Shown here one piece after another: positions 26,134 to 33,704 of a DNA stretch of 64,000 bases. The notes beneath the pieces are model-generated. The model saw only the letters and a program-made list of their open reading frames with translations. It ran no database searches and had not been told where the DNA came from. This DNA comes from Streptomyces alfalfae (GTDB lineage: Bacteria > Actinomycetota > Actinomycetes > Streptomycetales > Streptomycetaceae): contig NZ_QEXM01000036.1 in assembly GCF_004127445.1 (NCBI RefSeq), positions 62,001 through 126,000 of the forward strand, in the 5' to 3' direction. How positions within the stretch are numbered: position 1 is the stretch's first letter; each line of letters begins with the position of its first letter. A program made the translations under genes and the position numbers.

Positions 26134-27477
26134 TCAGCCGTTGTTCGCGCTGGACGGACCGAAGAACTCGACCTCCGCGATGGCCAGTTGCTTGTCGGCG
26201 GAGGCGTGGTGCGCCGAGCGGACGACGAGCCGTACGGAGGTGACCTCACCCACCGTGAAGCGCCTGCGCTGCGCACCCGCCCCCTGGTCGAGGGTGAGCC
26301 TGCGCGTCACCTTCTTCCCCTTCGCCGTGGTGATGACGGCGTCGACGTGATGCGGCTGGGCCGACTTGTCCAGCTCGTCGCCCCTGGTGGACACCCCGGG
26401 CGTGATGATGAGGTCGAGCAGCCGGGTGGGCCTGCCGAAGCGGGCCTCCAGCCAGTCGCCGTCGCCCGCCTGCGACACCCCCGGACCCCACCAGGTGTTG
26501 TTGAGCCGGTCGAAGGCGAGCGGGGCGCCGTGCTTCGCGTACGACCTGGACGCGCGGACATCGTCGGGAGCGACGGGCGCCCGCTTGGCGAAGTGGTCGC
26601 GGACCGCATCGACGGCCGGGCCGGTGTACAGCACCGCGCAGGCGACGAGCGCCAGCACCAGCGCCGCGGACAGCCAGGTGCCGACGCGGTCCAGCCCGAA
26701 CCGCAGCCGCGGGCGGTCACCCGCCCATGGCGCGGGCCGGTCCCGCCGGTCGAGCAGGCGGCGCCACCACACAGGCGCCGCCGCGTCACCGGAGGCGCCG
26801 GACATGGGCATGGCACAGCGGTCGCAGAAGTGACGGTCCGGTGCGTTGCCGGTGGCGCACCACGGGCAGGGGACGCCGTCCGGGACGGCGTCGGGCCGCC
26901 CCGGGGCGCGCACCCGCAGCGGCTGGGCCTCGGGGCGCCCCGGCAGCACCGGGGTGACCTCGGGAGAAGCCTGCCGCGGGCGCCGGTCAGGAACAGGCAC
27001 GATCAGGTTGCGGGCCCGCGTGGTCGCGGACGCGATCGCGTCCGGCGACGGGGCGGGCGCGGGGGCGGGGACGGCGGCCGTGCGGTCCCGGTTGGACGGG
27101 TCCGGTGTTCCCGACGCATCGGCGGGAGTCTCCCCGGCGGTGGGCTCGTCGGCCGGGGCGTCGGGCCGTGCACCGTCCGGCGCCGCCGAAGGTGTGCCGG
27201 CGGCGGGAGCCCGCGGCGCCGTCGGTCCGGCCGGGGTCTCCGCGGGGCGTCCTCGCCCTGCTTCCGGCGCCGTGCCGGCGCCGTCACCGGCGGGCGGCAC
27301 GGCGGCCGCCGTGGCGGGCGGCTCCTGAGCGGTGGACGGGGGGACGGGCCGTGCGGCGCCGCCCCAGCTCAGCACGGCGCCGCACGCCTCGCAGAACGGC
27401 TCGTCCGGATCGGCCGTGCTGCCGCACTCGCCGCACGTGCGTGCCCCTTCCGTGGAGCGCGGGGCCTGACTGGTCAT
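26134..27477 (-). CDS. Zinc-ribbon, single-pass membrane protein of the CIS operon (CisA-position protein)
   Basis: 447 residues. Cytoplasmic N-terminus with zinc ribbon 1 (C15, C18, C29, C32), a long disordered Pro/Ala stretch (~40-200), and zinc ribbon 2 (C204, C207, C218, C221). One transmembrane helix (~267-288) is followed by an extracytoplasmic C-terminal beta domain resembling discoidin/NADase-type glycan-binding modules (LAFDRLNNTWWGPG, WLEARFGRPTRLLDLII, LAIAEVEFFG). Last gene of the structural operon, overlapping the tail protein gene (ATGA). In the S. coelicolor CIS locus a membrane protein called CisA, needed to bring CIS to the membrane, occupies the equivalent place as I recall it; equivalence here is inferred from order and topology. 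Confidence 0.75.
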   Translation of the reverse strand: MTSQAPRSTEGARTCGECGSTADPDEPFCEACGAVLSWGGAARPVPPSTAQEPPATAAAVPPAGDGAGTAPEAGRGRPAETPAGPTAPRAPAAGTPSAAPDGARPDAPADEPTAGETPADASGTPDPSNRDRTAAVPAPAPAPSPDAIASATTRARNLIVPVPDRRPRQASPEVTPVLPGRPEAQPLRVRAPGRPDAVPDGVPCPWCATGNAPDRHFCDRCAMPMSGASGDAAAPVWWRRLLDRRDRPAPWAGDRPRLRFGLDRVGTWLSAALVLALVACAVLYTGPAVDAVRDHFAKRAPVAPDDVRASRSYAKHGAPLAFDRLNNTWWGPGVSQAGDGDWLEARFGRPTRLLDLIITPGVSTRGDELDKSAQPHHVDAVITTAKGKKVTRRLTLDQGAGAQRRRFTVGEVTSVRLVVRSAHHASADKQLAIAEVEFFGPSSANNG

Positions 27478-28046
27478 GAGGGCTGATTCCCTTCGGTGGC
27501 GGTGCCATCGGTGGCGATGACTTCGGTGGTGTAGGGCATGTGGGCGGGGCGGGCGGCCGCCACGAGGACGTCGAGGCGGTGGCGGTCGGCGGGGGTCGGC
27601 CGGGGCAGCCGGAGCGTGACCGTCAGATGAGGACGGGCGGCGCCCGGAACGGGCCCGAGCGGCTCGGAGCTCCATGCCGCGCCACCGCTCTCGCTGATGT
27701 CGGGCACGACGCCGAAACCGAGCCGCACCGCCTCCGCGAGCCCCTCACGCGTGCCGCGGATGCGGTGCAGCCGGGCCGCGGCGGCGACCGCGCGGCGCAG
27801 CCGGTCCTCCGGTTCGCCGCCGTCGGTCTCCGCGCCGACCCAGCCGCCCAGCCACCGGGTGTGGTCCACGGGCGCGAGGGAGGGCGTGAAGTAGGCGTCC
27901 AGGCAGTCGAGGACGGCCAGGATCGGGGCCAGGACCTCGTCCAGCCCCTCCACGAAGCGCTGTGCCAGCTCGTCCTCCGCGAACACGGCGGGAAGCTGTT
28001 CACCGATCGGCAGCGACGACGCGAGTCCGTCGACGGAGCCCCTCAC
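27474..28046 (-). CDS. CIS baseplate protein, phage tail protein I-like
   Basis: 190 residues, GTG start overlapping the baseplate J stop by 4 bases. Matches the phage tail protein I / TIGR02242 group: LPAVFAEDELAQRFVEGLDE, ILAVLDCLDAYFTP, and WLGGWVGAETDGGEPEDRLR followed by a helical core. In contractile tails this protein helps link the baseplate wedges. Translationally coupled on both sides, so stoichiometry is probably fixed. Confidence 0.88.
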   Translation of the reverse strand: MRGSVDGLASSLPIGEQLPAVFAEDELAQRFVEGLDEVLAPILAVLDCLDAYFTPSLAPVDHTRWLGGWVGAETDGGEPEDRLRRAVAAAARLHRIRGTREGLAEAVRLGFGVVPDISESGGAAWSSEPLGPVPGAARPHLTVTLRLPRPTPADRHRLDVLVAAARPAHMPYTTEVIATDGTATEGNQPS

Positions 28047-30001
28047 GTGTTGTCCCCGATGACACGGGCCCGGTGGTCGAAGGAGAACACCAGGGCGGGT
28101 GGGGCCAGTGGGATGCGGTCGGTCGGCTCACCGCGGCGGCCGGTCAGCGGATCGGCGGGATACAGCTTCACCTCGTCGACGAGTTCGACACCCGGCACGC
28201 GCTGGAGCACGGCGAAGATCTCTCCCGCCTGCACGGGACGGCCGAAGGGCCAGCCCGTGCCCTCGCTGCCGCCGGTCAGCGGATCGAGGTGGCGGTAGAG
28301 GGCGTCGAGGGCCCGGCGGCGCACCCGGTCGGTGTCCGTGCCCCGGAAGGCGTGCACGGTCGTCACGACGGTGACGCCCTGGTAGAACGGCGGCCCCACC
28401 GCCACCCGCGTCCCGATGAGGCGCCGCTCGTCCAGGAACCGGGTGATGCGGCGCAACAGCGCGTCATCCGGGACGAGTTGCTCGAAGCGGAGCCGCCCGC
28501 CGGGGTCGGGCACGGCCTGCGGGACGACGAGCACCCGCACGGCGTGCGCGCCGTACTCGGTCTCCTCGCCCGCCAGGCAGGTGATCCGGGCCGTGTCGGG
28601 CGCCGCGCGCCGCACCAGTTCCTCGTAATCGCGCAAGGTCACCGCACGTTCCTGCGCGCGCAGCGTGACGGGTGCGCGGACCTTGGCCTCCTCCACGGTC
28701 TCGCCGTCGACCCCGCCGCGGGCGGCCTCGCGGTTGACGACCTCGGCCACGTAGGGCAGCGAACCGCGCAGCACCCGAACGGCGCCCCGTGCGACGTTGC
28801 CGGCCCGCCCGCCGCCCGTGCGGTAGAGCCGTGCCCGCACCGCCGCCCCCTTGGGCGGGACCGCGCCGTACTGCCGGAGCGTGCCGTCGGGCTCCCGCAC
28901 GGCCGGGCCGAAGGCCACCTCGCCGGTCGTGGCGTCCAGGGTCACGTGCCGGTCGGCGGGTCCTGACGCGGCGAAGTCGGTGACCACCTCCCAGTCCCGC
29001 CACCCCCCGTCCTCCGCGATCTGCAGGCGCAGCGGCGGCCGGTCGTCCACGACCGGTGCGTGGGCCAGCCGCATCCGCTGCCCCGGCAGCCCGGTCGACT
29101 CCCCGAGCGGCTCGTCCCGCACCGTCTCGGCGTGGACGGCCGTGGTGGTGCCGCCGATGGTGAAGGCCTCCGCCGCCCGGACCGTGGGCGACAGGGCGTA
29201 GAAGGGCTGCCCGGCCCGCGGTTCGGTGACCCGGCAGCGCAGCCAGCCCGCCTCGCGCCCCGCCGACCGGGACACGGTGTGCCCGCCGGGGACGTGCAGC
29301 ACCACCTCGCCCGGCCGGTTCAGACCGCCGGTGCCGTCCCGGTCGACCTCGCACGCCGTCCACCCGTCCTCGGTCCACGCCTCCCACACCAGCGGGGGCT
29401 GGCGCGGGTCGACGCCGACACCGTCGACCCGGCTGTCCAGGTCCAGCACGACGGCGCAGTGCGGCACGGCCGCGGTCAGGCCGAGCAGCACGCAGTCGTC
29501 GGGGCGCGGCGACTCGGAGAAGCAGTGCACGTCCTTGCCCGCGTCGAGGTCGTCGGTCACGTCGGCCACGGCCTCACCGGCCCGGTGCACCTGCAGCCGG
29601 TCGAGACCGCACGACACCACCGGCAGATCGGTCCCGGTCGTGAAGACGACCGCCTCCTCGCCCTCGGTCCGAAGCGTCGCCGTCTCGGTGCCCGCGGGCA
29701 CCACGAGCGTCTCCTCCAGCGGCGCCGACAGCCAGAAGGTGACGTCGGTGCGGGCCGCCCTCGGGGGGAAGAGGGTGATGCCCACGAGGTCGAGGAAGGC
29801 CAGGTAGTTCTTCTCCGGCACGCGGTTGAGGCGGTAGACGATCTGGTCGGCCATGTGGGCGACCGTCTCGACCAGGGTGACACCGGGGTCGGACACGTTG
29901 TGGTCGGTCCACTCCGGAGCGCGCTGCTGGATGTAGCGCTTGGCGTCGTCGACGAACTGCTGGAAGCGGCGGTCGTCCAGGTTCGGGGAGGGCAGTGCCA
30001 T
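28043..30001 (-). CDS. CIS baseplate J-like assembly protein
   Basis: 652 residues, of the putative baseplate assembly family (TIGR02243; related to phage gpJ and Afp11/12). N-terminus LDDRRFQQFVDDAKRYIQQR, then WTDHNVSDPGVTLVETVAHM, the family hallmark, a middle beta-rich region and a C-terminal J domain (VTLRAQERAVTLRDYEELVR). Forms the baseplate wedges that trigger sheath contraction. Ends with a GTGA overlap to the tail protein I gene; its ATG adjoins the gp25 stop. Confidence 0.92.
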   Translation of the reverse strand: MALPSPNLDDRRFQQFVDDAKRYIQQRAPEWTDHNVSDPGVTLVETVAHMADQIVYRLNRVPEKNYLAFLDLVGITLFPPRAARTDVTFWLSAPLEETLVVPAGTETATLRTEGEEAVVFTTGTDLPVVSCGLDRLQVHRAGEAVADVTDDLDAGKDVHCFSESPRPDDCVLLGLTAAVPHCAVVLDLDSRVDGVGVDPRQPPLVWEAWTEDGWTACEVDRDGTGGLNRPGEVVLHVPGGHTVSRSAGREAGWLRCRVTEPRAGQPFYALSPTVRAAEAFTIGGTTTAVHAETVRDEPLGESTGLPGQRMRLAHAPVVDDRPPLRLQIAEDGGWRDWEVVTDFAASGPADRHVTLDATTGEVAFGPAVREPDGTLRQYGAVPPKGAAVRARLYRTGGGRAGNVARGAVRVLRGSLPYVAEVVNREAARGGVDGETVEEAKVRAPVTLRAQERAVTLRDYEELVRRAAPDTARITCLAGEETEYGAHAVRVLVVPQAVPDPGGRLRFEQLVPDDALLRRITRFLDERRLIGTRVAVGPPFYQGVTVVTTVHAFRGTDTDRVRRRALDALYRHLDPLTGGSEGTGWPFGRPVQAGEIFAVLQRVPGVELVDEVKLYPADPLTGRRGEPTDRIPLAPPALVFSFDHRARVIGDNT

Positions 30002-30457
30002 CTAATGGTCGCTTTCTGCGGCCGGGGCGGGCAGTTCCCGGCCCGCGGCTCCGTCCGGTGAATCGTCGTGGGAGGGGATGACGTAGAAGGGGAAGACCAG
30101 GCTGCGGGGGTTGTTGGTGCCGCGGATCGTGTAGCGCACGTCGATGAAGAGCACGCCCTGTTCCGCGCCCGCGGTCACTTCCACCTCGCCGACCTCGACG
30201 CGCGGCTCCCAGCGGTCCAGGCTCGCGTGCACCTCGTGCTGGATGCGGCCGGCCGTGGCCTCGTTGACGGGGGCGAAGACCAGGTCGTGGATGGCGCAGC
30301 CGAACTCGGGGCGCATCGGCCGCTCGCCCGGCGCGGTGGCGAGCACCAGCCGGATGGCCTCCTCGATCTCCCGTTCCCCGCTGACCAGGGCGATGCCCCC
30401 GGTGGGGCCGATCCTCAGCGGGAACGCCCACCCGGATCCGACGAACTGTTGGGCCAT
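30002..30457 (-). CDS. CIS baseplate protein gp25/GPW-like
   Basis: 151 residues. The gp25 fold is seen in WAFPLRIGPTGGIALVSGER, EIEEAIRLVLATAPGERPMR and PEFGCAIHDLVFAP, including the conserved Arg-Pro-x-Phe-Gly motif that nucleates sheath polymerisation on the baseplate. The ATG overlaps the VgrG stop by one base. A ~25-residue acidic tail ends the protein. Confidence 0.94.
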   Translation of the reverse strand: MAQQFVGSGWAFPLRIGPTGGIALVSGEREIEEAIRLVLATAPGERPMRPEFGCAIHDLVFAPVNEATAGRIQHEVHASLDRWEPRVEVGEVEVTAGAEQGVLFIDVRYTIRGTNNPRSLVFPFYVIPSHDDSPDGAAGRELPAPAAESDH

Positions 30458-32361
30458 TACAGCGGCACCGGCTTTCCGTTGATCGTGACGAGACCCGTCA
30501 GCGGCAGGGTCACGCCGCGGATGCTGACGTTGGCCACCGAGTTGACCTGGACGCTCGCGGTCGCCGAAAGGGACGCGGCGCCGAGCGACTTGAGGCTCAG
30601 CGCGCCCTTGGCGTCCACGTTCACGGGGCCGGTCGTGGAGGACAGGTTGACCGGTCCCCGGCCCGTGATCGTGAGCGTGCCACCGCTCTTGATGCTCAGC
30701 GAACGGCGCGCGGACAGGGTGAGGTCGGTGCCCGCGTCGACCGACACCGACCGGCTGCCGCGGATGCTCACGGCGCCCTTGCTGTCGACGGTGATCTCGG
30801 TCTTCGTCCGGTCGAGGTGGATGGTCAGCCGGTCGTCGCCGCTCGCGAGCCGCACTCCCTGCCTGCGGGCGCCCGTCCGCTGGCTGAGCAGGTCCACGCG
30901 GTTGCCCTGCCGGTCGGACAGGGTGTGCCGCGCCGCCTGCTTCTTCACGCCGTCGTGCAGCGGCACGTCCTTGACGGCGGTCGGCCTGTCCTTGCCGTTG
31001 TAGAGCCCGCCGATGACGAAGGGATGGTCGAGGGCGCCCCGGTCGAAGCCCACGAGCACCTCGTCGCCGACGTCCAGCGGGAAGACGCCGCCGCCCGCCT
31101 TGCCGCCCATCTGCACCGTCCGCGTCCAGTCGCTGACGTAGGTGTCGTCGAGCCACGGGAACTGAAGCTTGACCCGGCCCGCCTTCAGCGGGTCCTGCAC
31201 ATCTGTCACCAGGGCGTTCGCCACACCCGGAAGCCGTGGGGAGGAGGCGGCGCCGCCCGGGCCGGAGGCCAGCCCGTACAGCGAGCGCCACTGCCGTCCG
31301 CTGACCGTCACCCACGTCTCGTAGTGCCGTCCGTCGCCGAAGACATGGCGCACCGACGTCACGGTGTACTTGCCCTCGAAGGGCTTGCCCACGTCCGTGA
31401 GGGCCACCGGCGCCCCCGGGCGCAGGGCGGGGTTGCCCCGGACCGTCACCTCCAGCTCGGCGAAGGCGGAGGTGACGTCGTCGGCGAGGGACGCCGCCGC
31501 GTGCCCGACCTCCGTCTGCCGGTCGTACGGGATGTGGGTCTCCACGAGGGTGGCGGACTTGAACGCCCCGCCCGCCCTGCCCGGTGTGGTGCCGATGCTG
31601 ACGGCGGTGTTCGACAGGGCGGGCGAGGTGGCCGTGAGCGGCTTCTTCGCCAGGACGTCCCAGCCGCGCGCCTCGACCCGGGCGACCTGGTCGGCCGAGG
31701 TGACCGCGGCCCGGCAGCGCAGCACGTCCGTGCCCGCCTGGAGGACGAAGGGACTCTTGTCGCCGGGGGTGCTCACCGCGGGCGCGCCCGACGCCGGATC
31801 GGGCGTCACGAACCGGAACCGCCCCTCGGAGTCCAGGGACATCACCATCTCGTTCTCGTCGGCGAGCCGGGACAGGAAGTCCCAGTCGCTCACGTTCGCC
31901 TGGCTGATGAACTCGTACACCGTCTTGGTGGCGCCCACCTTGCCGATGGCGATGCCGTTGAGGCCGGCCAGCTTGCGGGCGATGTCGGACGCCGTCTGGT
32001 TGCGGTAGGCGGCCACCCGGCGCTGGCGCAGGAGACGGTGGCCCGGGTCGTAACCGCGCACCACCGTGAAGGTGCCCGTTCCGTCGTACTCCGTCTCCAG
32101 GGCGGTGACCTCGCCGGTCAGCAGCGGACGCGAGGCGCCCTTGCCGTCGGCGACGGGGGCGAGAACCACTTTGCTGCCGATCGTGGCCCCCAACTCGCCG
32201 AGGACCTTCCGGCGCGGGTCGCGGAAGGTCAGCCGGAAGGCACCCGGCACCCCGGCGCCGAGATCCACCCAGCCGCCCACCAGCAGCGGGGCGATCGGCG
32301 CGGGCAGCACCTTGCCGCCGACACGGACGTCGATGACGCTGGAGAACGCCGACTGCGCCAT
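30457..32361 (-). CDS. CIS spike protein, VgrG-like
   Basis: 634 residues. gp27-like N-terminal half with LRQRRVAAYRNQTASDIARK and VYEFISQANVSDWDFLSRLA, then the gp5 OB-fold (GVANALVTDVQDPLKAGRVK, LDVGDEVLVGFDRGALDHPF, GGLYNG) and a C-terminal repetitive beta-helix rich in Gly/Ser/Thr. Forms the trimeric spike at the tube tip. No effector domain is fused to the C-terminus and no separate PAAR gene is seen. The stop and start codons of adjacent genes overlap. Confidence 0.94.
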   Translation of the reverse strand: MAQSAFSSVIDVRVGGKVLPAPIAPLLVGGWVDLGAGVPGAFRLTFRDPRRKVLGELGATIGSKVVLAPVADGKGASRPLLTGEVTALETEYDGTGTFTVVRGYDPGHRLLRQRRVAAYRNQTASDIARKLAGLNGIAIGKVGATKTVYEFISQANVSDWDFLSRLADENEMVMSLDSEGRFRFVTPDPASGAPAVSTPGDKSPFVLQAGTDVLRCRAAVTSADQVARVEARGWDVLAKKPLTATSPALSNTAVSIGTTPGRAGGAFKSATLVETHIPYDRQTEVGHAAASLADDVTSAFAELEVTVRGNPALRPGAPVALTDVGKPFEGKYTVTSVRHVFGDGRHYETWVTVSGRQWRSLYGLASGPGGAASSPRLPGVANALVTDVQDPLKAGRVKLQFPWLDDTYVSDWTRTVQMGGKAGGGVFPLDVGDEVLVGFDRGALDHPFVIGGLYNGKDRPTAVKDVPLHDGVKKQAARHTLSDRQGNRVDLLSQRTGARRQGVRLASGDDRLTIHLDRTKTEITVDSKGAVSIRGSRSVSVDAGTDLTLSARRSLSIKSGGTLTITGRGPVNLSSTTGPVNVDAKGALSLKSLGAASLSATASVQVNSVANVSIRGVTLPLTGLVTINGKPVPL

Positions 32362-33089
32362 CAGCCGTTCACCTCCTCGCCGGCGGGCAGCACCAGTTCG
32401 GCGCCCGGCGCCAGCCGTGTCGGGTCGTCGATGCCGTTGGCCTCGGCGATGGCACGCCAGGCGGTGGCGTCCCCGTATTCGCGCCAGGCGAGCGACGAGA
32501 GGGAGTCACCGGCGACCACCCGATGCACGCGCTGCGCGGTCAGCGCGCCCGACGTGGGGTTCTGCCCCTTCGCCTTGCCGGGTATCTCGTGCAGGCGCAC
32601 CTGACAGGTGGCCCGGATCGGCGTCCCCGTGGTCCCGAACAGCGTGTACGTCGCCTGTACGGAGCTCACGTACGAGGTGAAGCGCGCGGTGGAGAAGGAA
32701 CCCCACTGGAACACCACCCACGGCGTGGACGGCTGCTTGGCCGCGATGCTCTTCTGCGTCACCTCGCAGCAGGAGAACAGCGCCTCCACCTTTTTCAGCA
32801 CGGTGTTACCGCCCGGGTCGTTCGAGGAGTCCAGGAAGATGTCCACGGTCAGTTCGCGCGGCTCGGGGCCCATGAACTCCGGCAGCGCGCCGTCCCGTAC
32901 CGCGGCGGTCGGCGTGGTCTTCCACTGGGCGCGGCGGCTGAGCGCAAGCTGCGCGGGGTTGAAGTCGAAGCTGAAGGTCCTGATCAGCGCACCGGGCGTG
33001 GTGCTGTGGCCGACCGGCGGTTCGTGGATCGCCAGCGCCGCCTTGACCAGGCTCTTGCCCGCTCCGGCCTTGTTCGTCTTGCCTGCCAT
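32361..33089 (-). CDS. CIS LysM-domain baseplate protein (Afp7/gp53-like)
   Basis: 242 residues from ATG 33089. The N-terminal ~190 residues match the contractile-tail LysM protein (IRTFSFDFNPAQLALSRRAQ, TVDIFLDSSNDPGGNTVLKK, TPWVVFQWGSFSTARFTSYV). The C-terminal ~50 residues form one LysM module (RVVAGDSLSSLAWREYGDAT). In R-type tails and eCIS it sits in the hub, clamping spike to tube; the LysM is structural rather than cell-wall binding. Confidence 0.9.
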   Translation of the reverse strand: MAGKTNKAGAGKSLVKAALAIHEPPVGHSTTPGALIRTFSFDFNPAQLALSRRAQWKTTPTAAVRDGALPEFMGPEPRELTVDIFLDSSNDPGGNTVLKKVEALFSCCEVTQKSIAAKQPSTPWVVFQWGSFSTARFTSYVSSVQATYTLFGTTGTPIRATCQVRLHEIPGKAKGQNPTSGALTAQRVHRVVAGDSLSSLAWREYGDATAWRAIAEANGIDDPTRLAPGAELVLPAGEEVNG

Positions 33090-33097
33090 GCCGAGCC

Positions 33098-33523
33098 TCA
33101 GTTCGTGAAACCGTGATGAGTGATCTCCAGGACCTCCGTGGCCACCCCCGGGCTCGCCGGATCCAGTTGAGGTCCCTGCCAGCGCACGGGCAGCACGTCG
33201 ATCAGCCCCCAGCGCGCCACGACCGAACCGTCCGCGCGCAGCGCCGCGATCTGGGCCGTGGGACGCGTGATGCCGGTGGCCACCGAGGAGATCCACGCCG
33301 CGGTCTTCGCGGTGTCCGGCGTGAGGGGCCGCGTGAGGCGGATGCTGGAGTGCGTCACGCGGGAGGGCAACTGCCACACGAAGCCGTTGTTCCCACCCTC
33401 CTGGTGGTGCTCCATCTCCACCTCGGACGCCAGGCCCTCGCATCCGTTGAAGTAGCCGAGGCTCTCCCCGTCGATGGTCAGGGTGAAGTAGATGGTGGAA
33501 CCGGGGTCGAGGTCGCTGGGCAT
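33098..33523 (-). CDS. CIS tube-initiator / T4 gp19-like tail protein (second copy)
   Basis: 141 residues. Phage T4 gp19-like fold: DPGSTIYFTLTIDGESLGYF, NGCEGLASEVEMEHHQEGGN, LTRPLTPDTAKTAAWISSVA and a C-terminal TEVLEITHHGFTN strand. Related to the main tube protein at 38879 but divergent, as for Afp5 or Pvc5, which joins hub and tube. Separated from the repetitive gene by a G-rich spacer. Confidence 0.9.
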   Translation of the reverse strand: MPSDLDPGSTIYFTLTIDGESLGYFNGCEGLASEVEMEHHQEGGNNGFVWQLPSRVTHSSIRLTRPLTPDTAKTAAWISSVATGITRPTAQIAALRADGSVVARWGLIDVLPVRWQGPQLDPASPGVATEVLEITHHGFTN

Positions 33524-33563
33524 CGCTGGTCGGTCTTCTCTCTGGACGGACGGACGAACTGGT

Positions 33564-33644
33564 GGGGCGGGTTGGGGTGGGGTGGCCGTGGAGCGGGGTG
33601 GAGTGGGTCGGGGTCAGTGGGGGTGGGGTGGGTCGGGGTCGGGG
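33564..33644 (+). other. G-quadruplex-prone spacer inside the CIS operon
   Basis: Two canonical four-run G tracts lie on the plus strand at 33564-33582 and 33619-33644. The operon is transcribed leftwards, so this is the template strand. It fills the 181-base gap between the 1506-residue gene and the tube-initiator gene and may lower downstream expression. Confidence 0.5.
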
Positions 33645-33704
33645 TCGGTGAACTCGCCCGTGGGGTCGGGCCGCGGGGCCCCTGGACGTGACCGCCGGGC
33701 GCGG

